From Microbacteriaceae bacterium (GTDB taxonomy: Bacteria > Actinomycetota > Actinomycetes > Actinomycetales > Microbacteriaceae): a DNA stretch of 5,242 nt. Below the pieces are notes generated by a model. The model did no database searches. It was given only the letters and a program-made list of their open reading frames with translations, and was not told the origin of the DNA. The stretch is from assembly GCA_947454285.1 (NCBI GenBank), contig CANGJO010000074.1:1-5242 (forward strand), read 5' to 3'. How positions within the stretch are numbered: the first letter of the stretch is position 1; each line of letters starts with the position of its first letter. Shown piece after piece: positions 1-4,989 of the stretch. Position numbers and translations under genes: made by a program.

Positions 1-348
1 AAAATTACCACTCGTGCGGTTACCTCTTCGTTCCCTAAGGGCAGCGTTGCTTACACTCGTCCAAGCGTTGGCACCACGGCCGCCCGTGGTTCACAGATCA
101 AGATTTTCGTGAGTGCCGGTGGCGCCGAGACTGTTCCTAACGTTGCTGGCATGTCAGTCACCAACGCCAAGGCAACTCTGTTGGCCGCCGGATTCTCTGC
201 GGTTAGCGAGCCTCAGGCATCGCAGAGTCAATTCTTTGTGAAGAGCCCTACCATTCCAGCTGGAAAGGTAGTTGGCACAGATCCCGCTGCCGGTTCACCA
301 GCCGATAAGGCTGGCGCGATTCTGCTAATCATCAGCACCGGTCCGTAA
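1..348 (+). CDS. PASTA-domain protein C-terminus, probably class A penicillin-binding protein (partial)
   Basis: The frame is open from the first base and ends at TAA 346-348, giving 115 residues of a protein whose start lies outside the window. It holds the second half of one PASTA domain (about residues 1-39) and one full PASTA domain (about 43-115). The full repeat begins VPNVAGM, followed by a helix ending LLAAGF, then GTDPAAG, and closes with a hydrophobic strand and STGP at the C-terminus. PASTA domains bind peptidoglycan or muropeptides outside the cell and occur at the C-terminus of class A penicillin-binding proteins and of PknB-type kinases. The next gene is a metallophosphoesterase like the one that follows ponA2 in Mycobacterium, so a bifunctional transglycosylase/transpeptidase is the better guess. 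The catalytic domains are not visible, so a PASTA kinase cannot be excluded. Confidence 0.75.
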   Translation, partial: KITTRAVTSSFPKGSVAYTRPSVGTTAARGSQIKIFVSAGGAETVPNVAGMSVTNAKATLLAAGFSAVSEPQASQSQFFVKSPTIPAGKVVGTDPAAGSPADKAGAILLIISTGP

Positions 349-359
349 TCTAAATAAAC

Positions 360-1253
360 ATGAACTGGTTCTTTGCCATTCTTGCTGCAGGTATTGCCTG
401 CGCAATTTGGGGAATCGCAATCGAGCGCTATCTTTTTGTAATTCGTCGCGAGACCATAAAAATCCTGCCGCCAAATTCAACACCGATATCGGTGCTGCAC
501 ATTGGTGACATTCATCTTGCACCTTGGCAAAAGCGCAAAGCCGCATTCGTTGCTTCACTAGGTGCACTGAAGCCAGATCTTGTAATTAATACCGGTGACA
601 ATCTTGGTCACGCTAATGCGATTGGTCCGGTGTTGACCGCGCTTGCTCCGCTCATGGAGCGCCCGGGGGTATTTGTAAACGGATCAAACGATTACTACGC
701 ACCGGTTTTGCGCAATCCACTTGGCTACCTGGCTAAACCATCTGAGCGCAGCGAAGGCCCGGCGCTAGACACCGCCCGTTTGGTTGGCGGTTTCACTTCT
801 GCTGGTTGGCTGAATCTAAATAATCGCGAGGGCCAGATAACCATCAATGGTTTGAAGCTTGGTTTCTTGGGCGTTGATGATGCGCACGATGAACTAGATA
901 ACTTGACCTCTATTCCTGGTCAAGCAAAAGCGGTTGCCGGGTGTGACTTAGTGATTGGTGTTTCGCACGCACCATACTTGCGAGTGCTTGAGGCAATGGG
1001 TGCCGCTGGGGCATCAATGATTTTTGCTGGCCACACTCACGGTGGTCAGGTGTGCTTGCCTGGTATTGGTGCGTTGACTACCAACTGTGATTTGCCGGCC
1101 AAATATGCCAAGGGAATTAGTGCCTGGAATTTCGCCGGCAAGAATGTAATTTTGAATGTTGTTGCCGGACTCGGCCACTCAATCTACGCGCCGGTTAGAT
1201 TTTTCTGTCGACCAGAAGTGCGACTAATAACACTCGTCGCTAAAGACAGTTAG
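360..1253 (+). CDS. Membrane-anchored calcineurin-like metallophosphoesterase
   Basis: A 297-residue protein. Residues 3-21 form a hydrophobic segment followed by ER and RR, consistent with a single N-terminal membrane anchor or uncleaved signal; which side the domain faces is uncertain. The phosphoesterase core shows D50-x-H52 in GDIHLA, G79-D80-N81, a GSND motif at 108-111, H203 in VSHAP and the final G224-H-T-H227 followed by GGQ. These are the ordered metal-binding motifs of the calcineurin-like fold, which binds two metal ions and hydrolyses phosphomono- or diesters; the substrate here is unknown. Motif III is usually GNH[DE], so GSND is a departure, though I recall it as common in actinobacterial relatives. 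The ATG lies 11 bases after the preceding stop with no good Shine-Dalgarno sequence, suggesting translational coupling to the PASTA gene. The pairing resembles Mycobacterium ponA2-Rv3683 (from memory). Confidence 0.88.
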   Translation: MNWFFAILAAGIACAIWGIAIERYLFVIRRETIKILPPNSTPISVLHIGDIHLAPWQKRKAAFVASLGALKPDLVINTGDNLGHANAIGPVLTALAPLMERPGVFVNGSNDYYAPVLRNPLGYLAKPSERSEGPALDTARLVGGFTSAGWLNLNNREGQITINGLKLGFLGVDDAHDELDNLTSIPGQAKAVAGCDLVIGVSHAPYLRVLEAMGAAGASMIFAGHTHGGQVCLPGIGALTTNCDLPAKYAKGISAWNFAGKNVILNVVAGLGHSIYAPVRFFCRPEVRLITLVAKDS

Positions 1254-1258
1254 CTGTC

Positions 1259-1284
1259 ATTTTGGATGCCTTAGCATCCGAAAT
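1259..1284. terminator. Hairpin between convergent genes, possible bidirectional terminator
   Basis: GGATGC at 1264-1269 pairs with GCATCC at 1274-1279 around a CTTA loop. The stem extends through one wobble and several A-T pairs to about 1259 and 1284. It lies between the stop of the phosphoesterase gene and the stop of the minus-strand lipoprotein gene, overlapping the latter by one base. Neither strand has a proper U-tract after the stem, so it may be a weak terminator or simply a 3'-end stabilising structure. Confidence 0.5.
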
Positions 1285-1847
1285 CATGAATGCAGTGACC
1301 AGACTTTTGGCCCAAGTGCAATCCACTGGCCGGTGGTGTTTTCGCAACGTGCGGTCACGTCTTCAACAAAACAGCTGATTGAACCAACGGTGATCTTGCT
1401 TCCGCTTGGAAGCAACTGTGCATCGGTTGGGTCTTGGAACTGACCTGAAGCACAAGGGAAACCAACGATTTCACCGTTTTCTGGCTTGGCCGCAAAAAGC
1501 TCAACTTGGTAACCGTAGCTACCCTCGCAGCCGGCAGCCGGAGGAATCGGCATGTACTGAGCGGCGGCTTCGTTCTGCTCGCAAAGCACGTGGTCTGATT
1601 CTGGAGTGATTGTGCACCAGGTTGGGCCATCGCCAACGCGGAAGGTGTACCAGTCGAAACCGTCGTTATAAAGCTCCGGATCAACCTGGGTCAGCGGTGA
1701 GCTTGGAGCCTTAGGCACCAATGCCTGATCAGGCGTTGGGGTTGGCTTTGAGGTGCTCGAGGCATTGCCGCCATCAGCTGGAGTAGCACACGCCCCAAGT
1801 GTGAGAGCAAGACCCAAGCTCAATGAAACAGCAAGCAGTCTAGACAT
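1284..1847 (-). CDS. Secreted lipoprotein with six-cysteine domain, function unknown
   Basis: A 187-residue protein starting at ATG 1847-1845. The N-terminus is a lipoprotein signal: MSR, a hydrophobic stretch, then the lipobox L17-G-A-C20, so the mature protein should be lipidated on C20 and anchored outside the membrane. A Ser/Thr/Pro/Gly-rich linker covers about 21-50, including PTPTP at 35-39. The rest is a domain with six cysteines at 78, 89, 107, 132, 159 and 168, which could form three disulfides. C78-x10-C89 and C159-x8-C168 look like related modules: the first begins TWC and ends LCE, the second reads SISC and ends RCEN. The end (LPSGS, TVGSISC, RCENTTGQW) resembles small secreted actinobacterial proteins I recall as hypothetical, with no firm function. 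It is separated from asd by a terminator, so it is probably transcribed alone. The lipoprotein call is firm; the role is not known. Confidence 0.85.
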   Translation of the reverse strand: MSRLLAVSLSLGLALTLGACATPADGGNASSTSKPTPTPDQALVPKAPSSPLTQVDPELYNDGFDWYTFRVGDGPTWCTITPESDHVLCEQNEAAAQYMPIPPAAGCEGSYGYQVELFAAKPENGEIVGFPCASGQFQDPTDAQLLPSGSKITVGSISCFVEDVTARCENTTGQWIALGPKVWSLHS

Positions 1848-1849
1848 AA

Positions 1850-1866
1850 GTCAAGGTTATCTTGAC
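1850..1866 (-). promoter_or_regulatory. Candidate leaderless promoter and overlapping palindrome of the lipoprotein gene
   Basis: On the minus strand TAACCT (1859-1854) fits a TAnnnT -10 element and is followed by only six bases before the ATG. Transcription would then start at or near the start codon, giving a leaderless message, which is common in actinobacteria. No Shine-Dalgarno sequence is present, in agreement. A perfect inverted repeat, GTCAAG - 5 bases - CTTGAC, spans 1850-1866 and covers the -10, so it could be an operator. No convincing -35 hexamer was seen. Confidence 0.3.
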
Positions 1867-1871
1867 GAAAC

Positions 1872-1908
1872 ACGAAACCCACCAAGACTCGCGTCCGGTG
1901 GGTTACGT
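1872..1908 (-). terminator. Intrinsic terminator downstream of asd
   Basis: AACCCACC at 1876-1883 pairs perfectly with GGTGGGTT at 1897-1904. Inside, GAC/GTC closes a four-base loop that reads GCGA in the minus-strand RNA, a GNRA-type tetraloop. A few further pairs extend outside an A-A mismatch. It lies 23 bases after the asd stop and before the lipoprotein gene. The minus-strand tail is moderately U-rich (TCGTGTTTCG); the plus-strand side has GTTTTTG, so it could also stop antisense transcription. Confidence 0.75.
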
Positions 1909-1930
1909 TTTTGTAAAAAGTTTTTAGTGC

Positions 1931-2995
1931 TTAGAACTCCTGAGCAAGAAGCTCGGCGATCTCGTAAGTGTTCAAAGCGGCACCCTTGCGCAGGTTGTCA
2001 CCAACCACGAACAACTCAATCGAGTTTGGGAAGTCCAATGACTGACGAATGCGACCAACGAAGGTTGGGTCCTGACCAACCACCATTGCCGGGGTTGGGT
2101 ACAGGTGCTTCTCTGGCTCGTCAACCACGCGAATGGTTGGCTGCTTGCTCAGTACTTCACGAACCTCGTCTGGGGTTAGTGGGTTGGCGAACTTGGCGTG
2201 CACGGTTAGCGAGTGTGAAACCTGAACCGGAACGCGAACACAGCTAGCGGCAACCTTTAGATCGCTGATTCCAAGAATCTTTCGTGACTCGTCGCGAACC
2301 TTCATCTCTTCAGAGCTGTGGCCGCCGGCCTTTAGTGAACCCGCGAAAGGAATCACGTTCAGGGCAATCGGGTGGCGCCAAGGTGAATCGCTAAGGTCGT
2401 TGCCTGCTGCGGCAAGTGCTGCGCGAACGTCATCGGTGTTGGTACCTAGTGAGGCATCCTTACCTACAACTGCCAACTCCGATGCAAGCTCGTCGATGCC
2501 AGCTGCACCGGCACCAGAAACTGCCTGGTAGCTAGAAACAACAAGTTCTTCAAGCTTCCACTTGTCGTGTAGCGCACCCATTGCGGCCATCATGGTCAAG
2601 GTGGTGCAGTTTGGGTTAGAAATAATTCCGCGTGGGCGGTTCTTTGCCTGCTCTGGGTTAACCTCAGGAACAACTAGTGGCACATCTGAATCCATGCGGA
2701 ATGCACCAGAGTTGTCAACGGCAATTGCACCGCGCTCTGCAGCGATTGGTGCCCATACTTCTGAAACTTCGTCAGGAACGTCGAACATTGCAATGTCGAT
2801 GCCATCGAATGCCTCAGGTGCAAGTGCAACAACGGTTAGCTCTTCACCGTGAACAGTGATCTTCTTGCCAGCTGAACGAGCAGATGCAATAAGACGAATC
2901 TCGCCCCAAATGTTTGGACGGCTGTTGATGATGCCGATCATTACGGTACCTACTGCACCGGTCGCACCTACAAGTGCCAAGTTTGGTTTTGCCAT
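1931..2995 (-). CDS. asd: Aspartate-semialdehyde dehydrogenase
   Basis: Catalyses NADPH-dependent reduction of aspartyl-4-phosphate to aspartate 4-semialdehyde, the second step of the aspartate pathway to lysine/diaminopimelate, threonine and methionine; cytosolic. The 354-residue length is normal for the family. The N-terminal Rossmann motif GATGAVG is at 10-16. The catalytic cysteine is C130 in SNPNCTT, followed by QAVSGAG at 157-163. SSEEMK at 227-232 contributes to the substrate/phosphate site. The segment V248-S262 contains C252, R254 and catalytic H261 and fits the classical family signature as I remember it. The ATG is 2 bases after the lysC stop, with AGGA at 3007-3004 eight bases upstream of the start, so the two genes form one operon with likely translational coupling. 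A hairpin terminator follows the stop. No defect is visible. Confidence 0.97.
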   Translation of the reverse strand: MAKPNLALVGATGAVGTVMIGIINSRPNIWGEIRLIASARSAGKKITVHGEELTVVALAPEAFDGIDIAMFDVPDEVSEVWAPIAAERGAIAVDNSGAFRMDSDVPLVVPEVNPEQAKNRPRGIISNPNCTTLTMMAAMGALHDKWKLEELVVSSYQAVSGAGAAGIDELASELAVVGKDASLGTNTDDVRAALAAAGNDLSDSPWRHPIALNVIPFAGSLKAGGHSSEEMKVRDESRKILGISDLKVAASCVRVPVQVSHSLTVHAKFANPLTPDEVREVLSKQPTIRVVDEPEKHLYPTPAMVVGQDPTFVGRIRQSLDFPNSIELFVVGDNLRKGAALNTYEIAELLAQEF

Positions 2996-2997
2996 GA

Positions 2998-3525
2998 TTA
3001 TCGTCCTGTTCCTGCGTAAACAACTGCTTCAATATCTGAATCTAGACCGAACGCAGTGTGAACTGCGCGAGCCGCGGCATCAACCTGATCGTCGCTGGTA
3101 ATTACCGAGATACGAATTTCAGAGGTTGAGATCATCTCAATGTTGATGCCTGCTTCGGCAAGTGCACGGAACATGGTTGCCGATACACCTGAGTGGGTGC
3201 GCATACCGGCACCAACTACTGAAAGCTTTCCGATTTCTTCATCGATCTCAACAACGCGGAAACCAATCTTTGCCTTTGCAGCCTCTAGAGCTGCCGCAAC
3301 CTTCTTGGTCTCTGACTTAGGGCAGGTGAAACCAATGTCGCTAACGCGATCGGTTACGTCTGAACCGGTTGGAGTGTTCTGTACGATCATGTCGATGTTG
3401 GCACCGGCATCGGCAACCAACTGGAACAACTCAGCGGCCTTACCAGGAACGTCTGGAATACCAATAACCATAACTTTGGTCTGGCCCTTGTCGATTGCTA
3501 CACCAGATACGACTGACTCTTCCAT
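2998..3525 (-). CDS. lysC: Aspartokinase beta (regulatory) subunit from internal start
   Basis: Met252 of LysC, at the start of MEESVVSGVA, lies between the kinase domain and the ACT domains. It has its own ribosome-binding site: AGGAG at 3535-3531, five bases before ATG 3525-3523. The product would be 175 residues comprising both ACT domains. In Corynebacterium glutamicum and Bacillus subtilis, in-frame internal initiation produces such a beta subunit, which joins alpha in an alpha2-beta2 enzyme and helps bind feedback inhibitors. The position here matches the known corynebacterial start (Met250 as I recall it). Expression is inferred and not shown by sequence alone. Confidence 0.75.
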   Translation of the reverse strand: MEESVVSGVAIDKGQTKVMVIGIPDVPGKAAELFQLVADAGANIDMIVQNTPTGSDVTDRVSDIGFTCPKSETKKVAAALEAAKAKIGFRVVEIDEEIGKLSVVGAGMRTHSGVSATMFRALAEAGINIEMISTSEIRISVITSDDQVDAAARAVHTAFGLDSDIEAVVYAGTGR

Positions 3526-4278
3526 GCCTGCTCCTGCTTTTCCTGAATAAACGATGGTTCCCGGATCGGTGCTGAATGTTGAACGCACACGAAGATCTAC
3601 ATTGTGACGACGAGCAAATTCAACTGCGCGAATGTGCAAAATCTTTGCTCCGGCTGCTGCTAGCTCAAGCATTGATTCAACGTCAATTGAGTCAAGCTTC
3701 TTGGCACCCTTAATTACGCGTGGGTCTGATGTGTAAACGCCATCAACGTCTGAGTAAATCTCGCAAAGATCTGCCTTTAGTCCGGCAGCAAGCGCAACGG
3801 CTGTGGTGTCTGATCCACCGCGACCAAGGGTGGTGATGTCTTTGGTCTCACGGTTGAAGCCCTGGAAGCCGGCGACGATTGCAATGTTTCCGGCATCAAC
3901 TGATTCACGAATGCGTTCTGGGGTTACCTCGGCGATACGGGCGTTTCCGTGCACGCTATCGGTTACGATTCCGGCCTGTGAACCGGTGAAAGATTGTGAC
4001 TTGGCACCAAGCGCGTTAATTGCGATGGCAAGTAGAGACATTGAGATGCGCTCACCAGAGGTAAGTAGCATGTCAAGCTCGCGAGGTGACTTGTACGGGT
4101 CGTCGGCAACAGAGTTGGCTAGATCAAGCAGTTCGTCTGTGGTGTCACCCATTGCTGAAACAACAACTACAACCTGGTTGCCAGCTTTTTGGGTTTCGAT
4201 AACGCGCTTGGCTACGTGCTTAATCTTGTCGGCATCTCCTACGGATGAACCGCCAAACTTTTGCACAATCAGAGCCAA
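2998..4278 (-). CDS. lysC: Aspartokinase, alpha subunit (full length)
   Basis: Phosphorylates L-aspartate with ATP, the committed step of the aspartate pathway; cytosolic. It has 426 residues, close to the roughly 421 of Corynebacterium glutamicum LysC. The amino-acid kinase domain shows KFGGSSVG at 7-14, TSGER at 73-77, GRGGSDTTA at 152-160 and SDVDGVYTSDPR at 176-187. Two ACT domains follow, about 266-345 and 346-420. They contain NIDMIVQN (294-301) and ISTSEIRISV, and the protein ends VVYAGTGR. ACT domains bind lysine/threonine for feedback control in this family. The effector loop after QN is atypical here (see findings). The start codon is TTG at 4278-4276, chosen because the conserved N-terminus begins immediately and AAGGAGA stands seven bases before it. 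It is followed 2 bases later by asd. A second in-frame start inside the gene probably yields a beta subunit. Confidence 0.97.
   Translation of the reverse strand: MALIVQKFGGSSVGDADKIKHVAKRVIETQKAGNQVVVVVSAMGDTTDELLDLANSVADDPYKSPRELDMLLTSGERISMSLLAIAINALGAKSQSFTGSQAGIVTDSVHGNARIAEVTPERIRESVDAGNIAIVAGFQGFNRETKDITTLGRGGSDTTAVALAAGLKADLCEIYSDVDGVYTSDPRVIKGAKKLDSIDVESMLELAAAGAKILHIRAVEFARRHNVDLRVRSTFSTDPGTIVYSGKAGAGMEESVVSGVAIDKGQTKVMVIGIPDVPGKAAELFQLVADAGANIDMIVQNTPTGSDVTDRVSDIGFTCPKSETKKVAAALEAAKAKIGFRVVEIDEEIGKLSVVGAGMRTHSGVSATMFRALAEAGINIEMISTSEIRISVITSDDQVDAAARAVHTAFGLDSDIEAVVYAGTGR
3531..3535 (-). promoter_or_regulatory. Ribosome-binding site for internal LysC-beta start
   Basis: The minus strand reads AGGAG, then CAGGC, then ATG. 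This is a near-ideal Shine-Dalgarno sequence and spacing inside the coding region, and it supports translation of the beta subunit. The codons involved encode Ala-Gly residues of the interdomain linker (KAGAG), where sequence is free to vary. Confidence 0.7.
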
Positions 4279-4285
4279 GACCGTA

Positions 4286-4292
4286 TCTCCTT
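4286..4292 (-). promoter_or_regulatory. Ribosome-binding site supporting the TTG start of lysC
   Basis: AAGGAGA on the minus strand is followed by TACGGTC and then TTG, an optimal spacing. No ATG or GTG in frame near this point would give the conserved N-terminus MALIVQKFGG, so this site decides the TTG start. Confidence 0.85.
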
Positions 4293-4307
4293 GAATCGGG
4301 GGGATTT

Positions 4308-4322
4308 GCGGTCAAATACCGC
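4308..4322 (-). promoter_or_regulatory. Small hairpin in the lysC 5' leader
   Basis: GCGGT and ACCGC form a 5-bp stem around a five-base loop (ATTTG in the minus-strand RNA). Just outside, GGGA (about 4332-4329) could pair with TCCC (about 4304-4301), enclosing the hairpin, and a CCCCCC run lies between this structure and the ribosome-binding site. The leader is only about 50 nt, far too short for a lysine riboswitch. A regulatory role is speculative. Confidence 0.3.
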
Positions 4323-4333
4323 TCGAAGTCCCT

Positions 4334-4363
4334 ATTCTATTGGCTTATCGGCCCGATGGCCAA
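4334..4363 (-). promoter_or_regulatory. Candidate promoter of the lysC-asd operon
   Basis: On the minus strand TTGGCC (4363-4358) and TAGAAT (4339-4334) are separated by 18 bases and resemble sigma-70-type -35 and -10 elements. The -10 is good, the -35 moderate. Transcription would start near 4328, leaving a leader of about 50 nt before the TTG. The -35 lies inside the hairpin arm described separately. The operon may also receive read-through from recR. Confidence 0.5.
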
Positions 4364-4380
4364 GCCCAAAGCGCCCGCTT
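4340..4380 (-). terminator. Hairpins downstream of recR, possible weak terminator
   Basis: On the minus strand GGCTT-GGCC pairs with GGCC-(GAT bulge)-AAGCC around an ATCG loop (4366-4342), extendable by a few pairs to about 4340 and 4369. Immediately before it, AAGCGGGCGCTT (4380-4369) is a smaller perfect inverted repeat. No U-tract follows, so termination may be partial. The larger hairpin overlaps the candidate lysC promoter. Confidence 0.4.
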
Positions 4381-4392
4381 GCCAGGTGGTGG

Positions 4393-4989
4393 CTAGTTGA
4401 CGGTGCGACGGCCTTCGAAGGCACGACCCAGGGTCACTTCGTCGGCATACTCAAGGTCGCCACCAACTGGCAGACCAGAGGCCAAGCGTGAGATTTTGAT
4501 GCCCAACGGGCTAAGCATTCTGGTTAGGTAGGTGGCGGTTGCCTCACCCTCAAGGTTTGGGTCGGTGGCAATGATGACCTCTTGGATCTCAGTATTGCCC
4601 AAGCGAGCCATTAGCTCTTTGATGCGAAGTTGGTCTGGGCCAATGCCCTCGATCGGGCTGATTGCTCCACCAAGCACGTGATACAAACCACGGAACTCAC
4701 GTGTGCGCTCAATTGCCTGAACGTCTTTTGATTCTTCAACCACACAGATAGCGGTTCGGTTACGACGAGCATCGCGGCAAATGTTGCACTGGGTTTCTTC
4801 TGTCACGTTTCCGCAGACCTCGCAAAAGCGAACGCGCTCTTTCACTTCTAAAAGAACCTGGGCAAGTTTTTGCGCCTGGTCGTCTTCTGTTTGCAAAAGG
4901 TAAAAGGCAATTCGCTGTGCAGACTTTGGGCCCACACCCGGCAGGCGACCAAGTTCGTCGATCAGTTCTTGAACAACGCCTTCGTACAT
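4393..4989 (-). CDS. recR: Recombination mediator protein RecR
   Basis: Part of the RecFOR recombinational-repair pathway, helping RecA load onto single-stranded DNA at gaps; cytosolic. The 198 residues match the family length. The N-terminal helix-hairpin-helix region contains LGRLPGVGPKSAQRIAF (13-29). A four-cysteine zinc finger follows: C56-x2-C59 and C68-x2-C71, with the spacing of the classical RecR signature. A Toprim domain covers about 80-175, with E85 in VVEESKD and TDPNLEGE at 142-149 (D143, E147). The C-terminus GLPVGGDLEYADEVTLGRAFEGR is nearly invariant in the family. The ATG overlaps the stop of the upstream gene by one base (TAATG), and the Shine-Dalgarno signal is weak, so translation is probably coupled to that gene. 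Confidence 0.97.
   Translation of the reverse strand: MYEGVVQELIDELGRLPGVGPKSAQRIAFYLLQTEDDQAQKLAQVLLEVKERVRFCEVCGNVTEETQCNICRDARRNRTAICVVEESKDVQAIERTREFRGLYHVLGGAISPIEGIGPDQLRIKELMARLGNTEIQEVIIATDPNLEGEATATYLTRMLSPLGIKISRLASGLPVGGDLEYADEVTLGRAFEGRRTVN

Noticed and set aside
109..348. Stand-alone 79-residue protein starting within the first gene
   Set aside because: The same frame is open back to the first base and encodes the preceding half PASTA domain, so this is the end of a longer gene.
1753..2247. 164-codon plus-strand open frame across the lipoprotein/asd junction
   Set aside because: It runs antisense to two well-supported genes and through the terminator hairpin, and its translation is Arg/Pro-rich without recognisable domains.
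3140..4294. Long plus-strand open frames at 3140-3550 and 3803-4294
   Set aside because: They lie opposite lysC, whose protein is unmistakable. Their translations are Ser/Pro/Ala-rich with no motif, as expected for antisense shadows.
4279..4330. Lysine riboswitch upstream of lysC
   Set aside because: The leader is only about 50 nt from the candidate start site and the whole gap is 114 bases, too short for the L-box aptamer. None of its conserved core was seen.
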